34,385 bases of DNA from Chara braunii (Eukaryota; Streptophyta; Charophyceae; Charales; Characeae): NCBI GenBank assembly GCA_003427395.1, contig BFEA01000582.1, forward strand, positions 224,658-259,042, written 5' to 3'. The notes beneath the pieces were generated by a model, which was given only the letters and a program-made list of their open reading frames with translations, had not been told where the DNA came from and did no database searches. Numbering within the stretch: the stretch's first letter is position 1; every line of letters begins with the position of its first letter. Shown here in pieces: positions 17,700 through 27,378 of this stretch. The position numbers and the translations under genes are program-made.

Positions 17700-18300
17700 C
17701 CGACAATCGTCCGCAATGGACAGACGACTTCCCGGAAGAGAACCTGCTGAGCCATATGGCGACAACGAACCAGGAACTGCAGAGTACCCTGGTCAAACAG
17801 CTATGTAGTAGCCACCTTGTGCACCAGTGAACGGGGGAAGAATATGTACAAAAACTGAAAGAGCTGAACGTGGGACCTGTTGGGGAACTACCGGAAGAAG
17901 AATGGTGGGTGGAGCGGGTGGAGGCGGCCAGGGGATGGAGAGAATGGCAGTGGGATGAAGCGATCAAATGGGGGAGGCGAACGAAGAAATCGTGGCTTGC
18001 AATAGGCGAGCGAATGTCGTGAAAGTTCTTCGCTTCAATGGGTACGAGGAAGATGGCGCCACTGATGGCAACGATGAACCATCCCTTTGCACCACATGCG
18101 ACATCTTGAAGTGTGTGACAGACTTCTATAGACAGCTGTTAGCGTAAGAGGAAGGATGGACACCGGCTGATATGGCCGGGAAACCAGAGTTGGAGGTCTG
18201 GAGACATGTTCGGAAGCGATTGGACTTGGAGAGCACGTGCAACTTGGAAAAAGACATTAGTCCGGAGGAGGTGGAGAGAGCAATAGTGAAACTCCCCTAG
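17700..18300 (+). pseudogene. ORF2 linker between endonuclease and RT
   Basis: The frames are broken up to about 18030. One then reads GYEEDGATDGNDEPSLCTTC, CVTDFYRQLLA, a stop, and after it DISPEEVERAIVKLP followed by TAG at 18298. The DFYRQLL and ISPEEVERAI words are the conserved lead-in to the RT domain of LINE ORF2 (F-Y-x-x-LF and EE-x-x-x-AI-x-x-L). The last codons join directly to KAPGLDG when the TTAA element is left out. Confidence 0.75.
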
Positions 18301-18305
18301 CTTAA

Positions 18306-18450
18306 ACCACCAGTACATCCAGCTATCGGCCGTGGGCCCATTTCGGAGGCCACCTGCTGCCGATTCAATTTATCTACGGCGCTGGGCCTCTGAAATTTTC
18401 ATAGGCGACGAGTTTTCTTTTCAGCAAGGCTGGGGCTGTGTACTGGCGGT
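18306..18450. mobile_element. TTAA-flanked 145-bp MITE inside the RT
   Basis: The element starts ACCACCAGTACATCC and ends GGCTGTGTACTGGCGGT, giving 12-bp terminal inverted repeats with one mismatch. TTAA stands on both sides (18302-18305 and 18451-18454). Excluding the element plus one TTAA joins AAACTCCCCTAG to CTTAAGGCACCAGGACTGGA. This reads KLP-stop-LKAPGLDG in the same frame on both sides, exactly the RT block expected there. Sub-terminal words ATTTCGGAGGCC and GGCCTCTGAAAT are also inverted. TTAA duplication is characteristic of the piggyBac superfamily. The element has no coding capacity. Confidence 0.85.
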
Positions 18451-19200
18451 TTAAGGCACCAGGACTGGACGGTATTCCAGTGGAAATGTACAAAGACTTC
18501 CGCAATTTCTTTGTGATATTGCTGATTGTGGCGTTCAATGAAGCACTAAGGACCGGCCCTTCTCCGCAAGGCTTTGCAGATGCATACGTTATCCTTTTGT
18601 ACAAGAAAGGAGCGAAGGCGGACATGCAAAACTGGCGACCGATCTCCATTTTGAACGCGTCATACAATATCTTGGCCAAGGTGCTGGCAACCCACCTGAA
18701 GGAGGTGCTACCACAGCTTATAGATTCCACACAGACAGGTTTCATCTCAGGCCGCCAGATCCTCTCCAACGTTCTGCTGGCACAGCAGATCCTAGAGGAA
18801 GACCAATGCACGGGTGGCGCAAAGGCCTTCGTGTCAATTGACGTAGAGAAAGCTTATGATCGAGTTCGGTGGGAGTTCCTCATGCAAGGGATGGCGCAAA
18901 GACGGATAGGAACTATCTTCCGCAGTTGGATAAGAAAGCTACTGACAGGAGCCATGATAGTGATGTAAGTCAATGGAGTGAGATCGGACAAGATCGGCGG
19001 CACCAGATCAGTGAGGCAAGGATGCCCTCTTTCCTTCGCCCTATATGCCATATACATAGAATCAATGCATGACATACTAAGGGCAGACGATCGCTTATGC
19101 GGCTTGAAAAGTCGGACCGACTCTGGAGTTGCGGTCAACGGCATTCCCAAACGACTCAGGTGCAGTGATATCCCCGACAGACCAGCAACTGGCCACTTTA
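18451..19200 (+). pseudogene. Reverse transcriptase domain of ORF2
   Basis: The blocks follow the LINE RT order. KAPGLDGIPVEMYKDF is the finger block. YKKGAKADMQNWRPISILN and TGFISGRQILSNVLLAQQIL follow. FVSIDVEKAYDRVRWEFL is motif A, with the catalytic Asp at 18840-18842. After an in-frame TAA at 18966 comes SVRQGCPLSFALYAIYIE. Motif C (FADD/YADD) should come next but is absent: the frame reads IPKRLRCS, and then in a shifted frame AVISPTDQQLATLFK. With a stop and without its catalytic pair, the enzyme is dead. The frame from 18438 begins inside the TTAA element, so its first five codons are not RT. Confidence 0.9.
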
Positions 19201-20290
19201 TTTAAAGGAGGACCTGCAAATCTTTGGCAAATACTCCGGAGCGCGGGTCGATTGGGCTAAGTTGAAGGCCATTCTTCCGCCAAACTTTGATCCGCCAGGA
19301 GAGTGGGACATTCCAACAGTGACTGACGAAGAGAGGATGACCCTCCTTGGGGGGAACCTGACACCGACATATGGGGGTGTGGAGCAGATGGCAATGAGAG
19401 CTACGGGAGCGGCGGCTCGTCTCAAAGTATGGAGTGCAAGGGGAAGCATGGGCGTTTTTGGTACAGCCAATGTCATCAACAACTCTGTGCTCGCCACCCT
19501 CTTGTATGCAGGGGCAGTGCATATGCCGGGAAAACGCACCTTCTGCGATAGCAGGAAGTCGATTCATGCGCACCTGTGGTCGAGCAACGCTAAAGCAAAA
19601 GACTGTATATGCAGGTTGGCGTGGAACAAGCTCATTCAACCAAGGCAACCTGGATCCACGTCGTCAGATCATTGCGCTTCAGCTGCGACAGCTGTTGTGA
19701 CATCTACTAGGAACGCGGGGGAGATGTGGCAAGAGATCACCCGGTCTCATTTGGCCTACGCACTCCGGATCCCGCAGGATCTGGTGGACCTATGCCTGCT
19801 GGGTGACAAGGTAATGGGGCACATTCGAAGGGGCACTGTATGGTCAACAAAGCTGGCTCTGTGGAGAAAGCTGCAGATGCAATGTCAGATGCCAGAAACT
19901 GCGGACTCGTTCTACAACCAGCTGTTGTTCGGAAACAGGTCTATATGCGATACTGCTGGGGATCCTTTGCCATGGCAGAGCCCGAGAGGGCCCTACGGTT
20001 GGAAATGGGCTGTGCAAGGGATCTATAAAGTGGGACACTTATGGGACGAAGCCCGCAGGGACCGGCGGAGGGATGAAGAGTTGCTGGAACCCTTGCAGGG
20101 CTGGATGAGGCATCAGCAAAGGCTGAAGGAGCTCAGGGAGGCTATTTCCCCCCCCATTGGATTGAAATATTGAGAAAGGACGAAATCACCCCGGGACAAT
20201 GGGTGAAGATGAAGGGGGACCCTAGGGAGCGGGCGCTGGACGGGAGAAGGCTACGGGTCACTTGCTGGAGGGGGAACACGGGATACGAAG
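19200..20290 (+). pseudogene. Post-RT region of ORF2
   Basis: The frame from about 19190 to 20173 begins EDLQIFGKYSGARVDWAKLK, the helix after the RT palm, and then contains GTANVINNSVLATLLYAGAV and LAWNKLIQPRQPG. The latter two correspond to the INN..LATL.Y and W..I..P blocks of LINE-1 and LINE-2. The linker follows (WKWAVQGIYKVGHLWDEA, similar to RGVLRVGDLWDTDRRDWK in LINE-1 near 5300). A stop at 20171 and frame changes lead to ERALDGRRLRVTCWRGNTGY. Confidence 0.8.
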
Positions 20291-20910
20291 GGTTGGGGGA
20301 ACCCCCTGCAAGAGGCTGAACCAGGGGATGTGCAAAGGGAACTGCAGATCTTAACGGACGGGATGGAAACAATATCGGTGTGTGAAGGGGGGAGGAAGGG
20401 TGAGAAGCAATACCTACCGTTCCGGATAGCATCCAGATGCCGGGATCTGACGTGGGATCCAAGGGAGTGAAAATGGGTGGCACAGAAGATGCTAAGGAAA
20501 GCAGTGCCGATCCAGGAGCTCACCACTAAAAATATCTACAACTCCTTGTTGGAACCGATAGACATCTGTGAAGAACTGAGGAATCGGTGGTCCGGGAATC
20601 GGTGGGCCAAGATGGACTGGATACCGGACGTTTATGTCAGCAGGTGGACTCAGCGGAGATGGAAGTTCAACCAACAATGTGCTATCCAGCGAAGCCTCGT
20701 TGGCGGACCAGAAGCAGGCGGGGTTGCTGTGGCAAATTTATCACTTGGCAATCCTCCCCACGGTGCAATGGATAGCAACTAAAAGTAGATATAAGGACCG
20801 GAGTTGCACCGCGGGGTGTGGGCAAATGGAAACTATGCCCCACCTGTTTGTGTGATGCCCAACTGTCCGGGCCTTTTGGGAATGGTGGGCACAGGAGTTA
20901 GTTAATAAGT
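20290..20910 (+). pseudogene. zf-RVT-like region of ORF2
   Basis: Frames at 20477-20690 (ELTTKNIYNSLLEPIDICEE) and 20634-20910 carry the lead-in and the knuckle. The second reads AGLLWQIYHLAILPTVQWIA, then CTAGCGQMETMPHLFV, a stop, and CPTVRAFWEWW. Cysteines, histidine and the final C-P..W-x-WW match the zf-RVT pattern seen in LINE-1 and LINE-2. At least two frameshifts and one in-frame TGA (near 20853) break it. Confidence 0.8.
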
Positions 20911-20997
20911 CCCCGCCGCTAGAGGTCACGAAAACAGACGATGCAGCTCTTCTCTTAGGGACGCCCATAAAAGTGGACAGGGGCGAACCCGGAAACT

Positions 20998-21318
20998 ATG
21001 GTGGCAGCAGAGACTCTGCGAGCGGCGGTGCTGTGGCCATTATGGACCCTGCGGAACGAGAGATGTCGACAGGGAACAGCTCCCCCTCTGCAGGCATATA
21101 AGGAAAGGGCTTTGGAATGTATCAGAAGTGCCCTTCCGGCGGACTTGCATAGATACAACCATTTAGGATCGCGGAAGGTGGAAGGCTTCTGGGCAAGATG
21201 GGGCCCATACCCGCAACTGATTATTCGAGATCCTTGTACAGGCCTTTTGCAGTTCGGCCCCGCCCTGTTGCGGCACGTGGCCCTGTTCGAGGACGATCCT
21301 GATCCCGGGGAACGATAG
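20998..21318 (+). pseudogene. C-terminus of ORF2
   Basis: A 106-codon frame, starting MVAAETLRAAVLWPLWTLRN, with the same layout as the LINE-2 tail (EETIRAAIVWTIWNLWNAAV near 6690). It ends GLLQFGPALLRHVALFEDD at the last stop of the element, so 21318 is the best estimate of the ORF2 end. Confidence 0.75.
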
Positions 21319-22395
21319 CAAAGGCAGTTAATCGAGTAGGAGGTGTGATGAAACCCAGTGGACACCAGAATTAGTATAGCGGATAGGGCGACATTAGGAG
21401 GGAGGGGTCGGCAGGGGAAGGTGTAGGGGGGACCACACGGCTAGGGGGAGAGGGTAGTAAAGGGAATTGAAGAAGTGTAGGGGAATGGGGTGCTGAGGGG
21501 ACCGACGGGTGGACGGGAGATTCTAGAAGAAACTGTAAAAAGATAGAAAACATGAAACAGTACTAAAACAAGTGGGTGGACTGTGGCGGCAGTGTGGCCT
21601 ATTATGGCCTGCATAAACATTAGGGATAACCGGAACGCTATCCGGATGTATATGTGCTATGGTAGGAGGGCCTATTAGGGTTTGTATAGAGTCTATAGAC
21701 ATAAGAGGTTGTATAGACGTAAGAGATAAGCGGGACAGGTTCTGAATGAGAACAGTTAGGTACAGGTGGACATGTAACTAAGGGAATAGGCGGGAACCAG
21801 ATATGAGCTTCAGACATAGGTAAGGTAGGGGGTCTATGTGCGACGTGGGATATTAGAAACAGGTAACCGGATGTTAAGGGGCCTCAGGAACTGGGTAGGG
21901 AGCACCCCCCCCGGCACCCTGCCTATCTGAGGGCTGGCCCTACTGCATGACTGGGTGCTGCCAGTAAGCTTCCCGGCCAGTAGGGCAACCACCTTGCCCA
22001 CCCTGAAAGGCTAAGGATAGGGGGGGGGGAGGGAGGGGGTTGCTCCAAAACAGTTGCCCCTTGCCAGGCGTCTGGGGCCGCAAGGGACAAGCTGGTCCTC
22101 TGTCTTGTCTGTTCTCACCCCTTCTTCTTTTCAGATGTAAAAACATGCTTGTCGGTGATGAGCAACCGGCCTGAGCCCCCCAGAATAGAAGTGGCAAAAA
22201 ACTTTGAAAAAAAAAAATAATAATAATAATAAAACAAAAAAAAAAGAAGCAAATTTGAATCGGAAAAAAAATAAAAAAAAATCAGCGGTGGTGTGTAACA
22301 CTGTAAAGGAGTTTAACCAAAACTTGACTGGGCAAATTTGAAATAATGTTCCAGCCGCTATTGAAATGTGCACGTGGACGCGGAAAAGGGGGGGG
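21319..22395. other. LINE-4 3' flank, unassigned
   Basis: G-rich DNA to about 21520 (probable 3' UTR), then ordinary sequence with no gene. A short hairpin has arms GGCCCTACTG and CCAGTAGGGC (about 21933-21984). A C7/G8-type homopolymer patch lies near 21907 and 22021. An A-rich stretch at about 22196-22285 contains (AAT)n. No A tail can be tied to the LINE. Confidence 0.4.
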
Positions 22396-22580
22396 AAAGC
22401 TAGATAGCCCCCACTGGTTCAGCTTTTTCGTGACGACGAAAGCTATAGATAGCCCCCACTGGCTATCTAATATGATAATCTTTATAAAAAAAAAATAATA
22501 AAAAAAAAAAGATAATATCTATAGCTTCTTTTTCTAACAACTAGAAATCGCTTTTTAGCCCGTGGCTATCTAGCTTTTGC
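22396..22580. repeat. Palindromic cluster with repeated AGATAGCCCCCACTGG
   Basis: AAAGCTAGATAGCCCCCACT at 22396 and AAGCTATAGATAGCCCCCAC at 22439 are direct copies. GATAATATCTATAGCTTC at 22511-22528 and GTGGCTATCTAGCTTTT near 22562-22578 are inverted copies. An A-rich centre lies at about 22486-22510. The arrangement could fold into nested hairpins. Confidence 0.65.
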
Positions 22581-22634
22581 CTCAGCTTGGTAACTTTCGG
22601 CTCACCTTTTTTTTTTCTCGCTCAGCTTCCAAAC

Positions 22635-22699
22635 TTGGTTAACCATGAACCAGAAATTGGTTAACCATGGTTGCTGTGCTTAACTTTTGCCATGGTTAA
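22635..22699. repeat. TTGGTTAACCATG repeats
   Basis: TTGGTTAACCATG occurs at 22635-22647 and 22657-22669, and its inverse CCATGGTTAA at 22690-22699. The word is itself almost palindromic (GGTTAACC). Confidence 0.7.
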
Positions 22700-22750
22700 A
22701 CTTTTGCCAGCACATCGCCCAGGCAAACTTGAGAGCCGTAATCGTTAATC

Positions 22751-22827
22751 GGACCCGGTTTCCAGCAGGTGACGCTCCCCACCAATAGATGGAGCCTCTC
22801 CCCAGGTGAGAAAAAAAAAAAAAAAAA
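22751..22827 (+). mobile_element. A-tailed retroposon module, copy B
   Basis: GGACCCGGTTTCCAGCAGGT, GACGCTCCCCACCAATAGAT, GGAGCCTCTCCCCAGGTG is followed by an A tract (22811-22827). The body is nearly identical to copy A, but the tail-proximal GTGCTAGTGGTG portion is missing, so the A tail follows directly after CCCCAGGTGAG. Confidence 0.7.
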
Positions 22828-22936
22828 CATAAATAAAAAAGAAATAAAAAATCCAGATCTTACTATACTAACGAACTCTGAGCAGAAATTGGATTGCTGT
22901 TTGATGATCCAACTGTAAACACTAAAACACTTTTTT

Positions 22937-22987
22937 GTTTGTGTGTTTGTGTGTTTGTGTGTATGTGTGTTTGTGTGTTTGTGTGTT

Positions 22988-23032
<45 letters not shown>
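22937..23032. repeat. (TGTGTTTG)n(GT)n microsatellite
   Basis: GTTTGTGT units grade into an uninterrupted GT run ending at 23032. Confidence 0.95.
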
Positions 23033-24127
23033 CGTTGATACAGGTGTTTGTCTCGTGTGTTGGTTGTTTGACGTGTGTCTCTCTGGTTTTCTCTCTGTAT
23101 TCTCTCTGGTCGCTTTCTTTTCTGGTTCTTTTTTTTTTTTCTGAATGAGAAGCGGCGGATGTGTTTTGTATGGTACAGGCATGATTTCTGCCATCGCGTT
23201 TTTCAGACGGTTGGTTGGCAGATTGCTATCACTACCTTTGCGCCATTTGGTGGTGGGTGGGGGGGAGGGAGGGGGAGGGAAAGGGGTTGGGGGGGGGGAA
23301 TGGTTAGGAGGAGGAGAGAAGAACAGGAATGTATCTAGTACTATCTACAATGTAGTATGTACATTTTAAACATTTAATATTTAGTATAAAAATTAATAAA
23401 ATTATAAATAATAGAGTTAGATAGACGATTGTAGTGTTATGATTTATGGTTTAACCTAGCTTTTGTTTTTTACCTTTCTTTTTCTGCCACTTTGATTTGG
23501 TGGATCACAGGATTTTATAATATATTTTGTTATTTTATATTTATTTTATATTATATTTTATATTAATAATAAATATACATGGTAGTGTAATTGTGAGAGT
23601 TTCAAGGAAGTAGAAGAGGATGAAAAAAGAGAGAGGAAGAAGAGAGAGAGAGGGGAGGTGAAGTAAGTGGGAGGCATGATCACCACACAGGTACATTCAT
23701 TGTGTTGTTGTCAGCGGAGCGAAGATTTCTGTTTTTTTTTTTGTTGTTGTTCCAGGCGGTTGGCAAATGTGTCGACTATTCGATCTTCATCTGCACATTT
23801 AGAATTTTGTTTTGTTTTTCGATTTTTAAATTTTAATTGAATTTTTTTTTATGGCAAGTTCTGCAGCAACTTCGGCTCCTTGTCGATCGGCACTTCCAAA
23901 AAAAGACCCTTTTTTTGGGGGGGGGGGATTTGTATACAATTACTGTGAGTAGAGGCCGGCGGCCCATGTTTTTCCACGGACGCCGGATGGTACAGAGGCT
24001 ACACGACCCGGGCAAATGCCCGGATTCCACGAAGTCCTTCGAGCTCGTTCCAGGGAACGCAGTACTCGACATATCAACAACAAGCTTCTCTTCGTTCTTT
24101 TCCCCGATCACATACCACGATTATGAG

Positions 24128-24128
<1 letters not shown>
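23033..24128. other. Unassigned AT-rich stretch
   Basis: Contains a G-rich patch (23250-23300), AT-rich DNA (23350-23580) and a purine run (23620-23660). A frame at 23837-24181 runs into the adapter and is therefore not reliable. No gene is recognisable. Confidence 0.4.

Positions 24129-24160
<32 letters not shown>
24129..24160. repeat. (GA)n microsatellite abutting the adapter
   Basis: A GA run of about 28 bases ends in GAGAC directly before the adapter. Confidence 0.9.
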
Positions 24161-24164
<4 letters not shown>

Positions 24165-24198
24165 CTCTTATACACATCTAGATGTGTATAAGAGACAG
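24161..24198. other. Nextera mate-pair junction adapter (assembly artefact)
   Basis: CTGTCTCTTATACACATCT (24161-24179) is followed at once by its exact reverse complement (24180-24198). This 19-bp sequence is the Tn5 mosaic end used in Nextera libraries, and the head-to-head 38-mer is the circularisation junction of Nextera mate-pair reads. It is not genomic. Sequence to its left and right may come from places thousands of bases apart. Confidence 0.97.
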
Positions 24199-25165
24199 GA
24201 GAGAATGGTTATAATCCTGTCTATCTTCACATGCAACCAGGCATAGAAAGACAATGTCGTTCGATTGATTTCAACTGAAATGAAAGAACTTGGAAAGAGA
24301 AATAAACAAGGAAGAAGAAGAAAGAAGAATGGAAGAAGAAGTAGAAGAAAGCGAAGAAGATGAAGATGAACACCAGCAAAGACCGAAGTAGATCGCCCTT
24401 GATCTCGCCACCGTCTCTTTAACCCCGCCATTTACTCCAACTTCTTCTTAAATCACCACTACCTCTGTCACTCTTGGGAAAAATGGGAAAAATAAAATGG
24501 ATGTTTTCCCACTTTTTCCGAACTTTTCGGGGTTCCGTGGAGGTTCGGCAGTTGGAGCTTGTGGGCCCGTCCGAAAAGCAAAAAGAAAAACAAAAGACCA
24601 AGTCCGGGAAGGCCGTGCACGAAGTTGTGCTCACACCAATACTCACAAGAAAGTATCTAACTATGATCGTGGCCAGTTTCAGGTTTTCGTTGCTCGTGTT
24701 TTCGTTTTGTTTCTTTTTTTTTTTTTTTTTTCGTGCCCTGCCAGGGAGGCACGGGGCAGTCCACAGTCTGCTGACACTTTGTGAAGAAGGGCATGCCCAC
24801 ACTACAACTTTGCGGAATGTATGAACCCGTTTTCCCGTCCTAAGTTCAGTTTCAAAAGAAAAATTCCCTCTTCTCGTCTTCCGTGGACCTGATACCCCTG
24901 CCGTAACGCCCTTACTGAGGGGATACTCATGCAACATCTTTGGGGCAGGTATCTACCTTGTATCACGTCCAGAGGGGTGTTCGTTTTTTTTCTTTTTCTT
25001 TTTTGTGGCTGTGAGTACGTCGTTTTTGGAAAGTCTGGCCGTGCGTTTTTTGTTTTCCTTTTTCAGGAGAGCACCAGAAAAGAAACACAACGGACCCCAG
25101 GCTCGGCAAAACTCGGTGCGCAGTGAAAATCAGGGTCGGCAAAAAGAGGCTCGGAGGTAGTGGTG
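24199..25165. other. Unassigned stretch right of the adapter
   Basis: A GAA-rich run lies at about 24310-24375 and a T20 run near 24713-24731. Two frames overlap here: minus 24419-24937 (172 codons) and plus 24474-24824 (116 codons). Both run through the T tract as poly-Lys or poly-Phe, and neither shows a domain. I do not call a gene. Confidence 0.4.
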
Positions 25166-25177
25166 GTTTAACAGCAA

Positions 25178-25221
25178 CAATAATAATAAGAATAATAAGA
25201 ATAATAAGAATTATCAGAATA

Positions 25222-25262
<41 letters not shown>

Positions 25263-25285
25263 CTAATAATAATAATAACAATGAA
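25178..25285. repeat. (AAT)n microsatellite
   Basis: AATAATAAG and AATAAT units, partly interrupted, over about 100 bases. Confidence 0.9.
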
Positions 25286-25579
25286 AGAATGAACCAGAGC
25301 CAATGTCTGAATCCTCTCCTTACAGCCAGGCACTTAAGAGGTCCACCATAGCCATTGCACACACCTTCCTCCTCGGTCGAGCAGGTGGCTATGGTGGACT
25401 GAAAGAGCGGAGCTCCGATGTTCAAAGGACAACACAAAGCTAATGTGTCCCTCCTGCTATGCCTATCACCACACCCGATGTCTTCCTTGTAGAGGCCAAG
25501 TCCACCAACTGGGTCCTTCCAGGTGCAGTGCCAAGCAAGAAGATGAGGATGCAAACCACCATAGCCAGGTAAGCACCCC

Positions 25580-25784
25580 CCGTCACTCTTGTCTGTCCTC
25601 TCCATCATAACCAGAGAAAGATTTTTCGCCTTTTCCAATGTCGACCTGTCAATAAGCCAGTCATTCGTAGGTAGGCGCCTATGCTCTATCTGGCGTTGTA
25701 GTAAAGCCACTTTTGCAGGTTTAATTTTGATCTTACTGAACCATTTTACGTTTCTTAATGATTCTTTATTGACATTAAGATGCT
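25580..25784 (-). pseudogene. zf-RVT lead-in (LINE-3)
   Basis: The minus-strand frame starts MKHLNVNKESLRNVKWFSKI and continues VALLQRQIEHRRLPTNDWLI. It is clearly homologous to LINE-1 at 4804-4650 (KHLNVDRSLLSPIKWFQ; LQWQIAHRCLPTNDWL). After about 25570 the frame enters unrelated sequence. On the other side of the inserted retroposon the lead-in resumes as KMLRPEINLKDKVEERWM (about 26033-25980). Confidence 0.8.
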
Positions 25785-25796
25785 TCATCCATCTTT

Positions 25797-25977
25797 TTTT
25801 TTTTTTTTTTTTCTAAAATTTTCTAACACTGTCTTATTCCCTGCCGAGCTTTCCCAGGCCTCAGGCCCCCATCCTGCTAGGTTACAGGGCAACACAGCTC
25901 ACCCCAGCTCCGGCCAATGTTCTACCGACAGCGACCCTTGGTTTTCCTTTGGAATGCCCGACCCAAGGCATCCCAGA
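25797..25977 (-). mobile_element. Family R retroposon with 12-bp target-site duplication
   Basis: The word TCATCCATCTTT flanks it at 25785-25796 and 25978-25989. The minus-strand element ends in an A tail (T tract from 25794 on the plus strand). Dropping the element and one duplicate makes the LINE-3 reading continue VEERWM-KHLNV, as in LINE-1. The body contains AACACTGTCTTATTCCCTG, CCCAGGCCTCA, CTAGGTTACAGGGCAACACA, CCAGCTCCGGCCA and TTTGGAATGCCC, all of which recur at 29530-29690. This is the best-defined retroposon insertion in the window. Confidence 0.85.
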
Positions 25978-26147
25978 TCATCCATCTTTCTTCTACCTTG
26001 TCTTTTAAATTAATCTCAGGGCGAAGCATCTTGTAAGTGGATACCACTGACAACGTGTGAAGAGCACAAAAATACTTTCTTCCTTTGCTTCTTGCGTCAG
26101 ACCACTTCCAATTAGCAGGATCAAGGGTCAGATGACTTATAGGTGTA

Positions 26148-26826
26148 TTAGGTTTTAAAGGCTATCCATTTATCTTTGTGCCTCAATACTCTGATCCTGA
26201 TAGCCTGATCTTTTGTCACCCTCCTTATGGTATGATGGTTCTTGATTATAACGATGTGATTACTATCCATTTCATAGGTAGTGAGGAGGGTCTCCCCATT
26301 CTCCAAAACTACAACAATACTACCTAAGATATTTGAATGATCTTTCATAGCAACCCAATCACTCTGCAGTCAATAGGTCCCTTTTTTTAAATCCTTACCC
26401 AATCCAAAGATATCAAGTCAATAAAATCTTCTAAAGCTCTCTCAGAATGATGACAATACATAAGGTGGGTCTGTAATTGTGAAGCGGTAATCCACTTTTT
26501 TCTTTCATTGTTCCAAATGTCCTTTATCCAAACAAGACCATTCATAACCCACCCCTATAGGAGGAATCTATACAGTGAAGGACACATCCCTGAGGATCTT
26601 TGAGAAGACTGTTATCAAAGAGTGGTTGTTGACATACCTCCTCTCATCTGCCAGGAGGATTTCGGTCTGTTAGTGACAATCTCCTCCACGTTTCGATGAA
26701 GTTAGTCCGAAATGAATCATTATGTAAATCCACTCTCATGGCCCTCCTATCTGATACACATTGGTCTAACAGTTCGTACACCACTCCTCTTGGAAGGGGC
26801 CAAAACCTATTTTCTAGCCACATCAT
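26148..26826 (-). pseudogene. ORF2 linker region (LINE-3)
   Basis: The frame from 26826 starts MMWLENRFWPLPRGVVYELL, matching LIWLEDRFWTIPRKLPRG of LINE-1. The frame from 26348 (MKDHSNILGSIVVVLENGET; DQAIRIRVLRHKDKW) matches in position the LINE-1 WVASKESPQRIG and VYRVRVLEEKGQ stretch. Between them the frame is lost. Confidence 0.65.
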
Positions 26827-26919
26827 ATGATCTATGCATCGGGGCTAGACGTATGGTCCGCTCCTATGCCAACATACTCCAAGGGGTCTAGGAATTAAAG
26901 AGTAAGTGTTTAATCCATT

Positions 26920-27370
26920 GAATTGATAAGAGTCATAAGACCATCGCGTGTAAAGAAGGATCAATGATGATGAACCCTCCTCTAGACTAAGGTTGTATCA
27001 TTAATTGTCACGCTACCCTACTAATTACCTTATTGAACGCATGATTCTCTCTCCATAGAAAGGTTGATAGTTGACGTTGGAGAGCTTTTAAAACTTTCTT
27101 ATCCAATGCCCATATTGCTGATTTGTACCGGATCGAGGCTACCGGATTATTAGTCATCAGAGTACGACCAAGGAGAGAGGTATGCTCACCCTTCCAAATC
27201 TTCAGGCTTCAGCTTAATATACACTTGTTTGACTATACATTCATTGTTGGTTGAGGCTTTCCCTACCGCAGAAAGGGAGATACACAATACCCTAATGAGA
27301 GTGCCCAAGGATAACGATTTTACTTTAAGAAAGTTCAGGAGGCCTTACTCCTTGATGATGAATCCATAAT
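26920..27370 (-). pseudogene. Post-RT blocks (LINE-3)
   Basis: No long frame survives, but minus-strand translation gives, in pieces, HTSLLGRTLMTNN near 27190-27150 and LSTFLWRE near 27070-27050, followed by NKVISRVA and a GGFIIIDP-like word near 26990. These are the same blocks as HTSLFGRALVINN, AAFLWRG and GGGLGIIDP of LINE-1. Confidence 0.6.
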
Positions 27371-27378
27371 GTTTAGAG

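Larger units (their letters stand above)
14730..21560 (+). mobile_element. Near full-length degenerate LINE (LINE-4), L1-like
   Basis: In order on the plus strand: a charged ORF1-like region (about 15084-16611), a short inter-ORF spacer, and ORF2 with APE-type endonuclease (from about 16770), RT (about 18016-19200), post-RT region (to about 20290), zinc-knuckle region (about 20660-20910) and C-terminus (21318). Stops and frameshifts interrupt every domain. An A-tailed insertion lies in the endonuclease and a TTAA-flanked element in the RT. The coding length of about 6.5 kb fits a full L1-like element. The 5' end is placed just before the first charged frame. The 3' end is not defined by an A tail. 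Confidence 0.85.

Noticed and set aside
23837-24181. 114-codon plus-strand frame
   Set aside because: Its end is encoded by the (GA)n run and the Nextera adapter, so the frame is chimeric.
24419-24937. 172-codon minus-strand and overlapping 116-codon plus-strand frames
   Set aside because: Both pass through a T20 tract as poly-Lys/poly-Phe, neither has a domain, and they lie next to a likely chimeric join.
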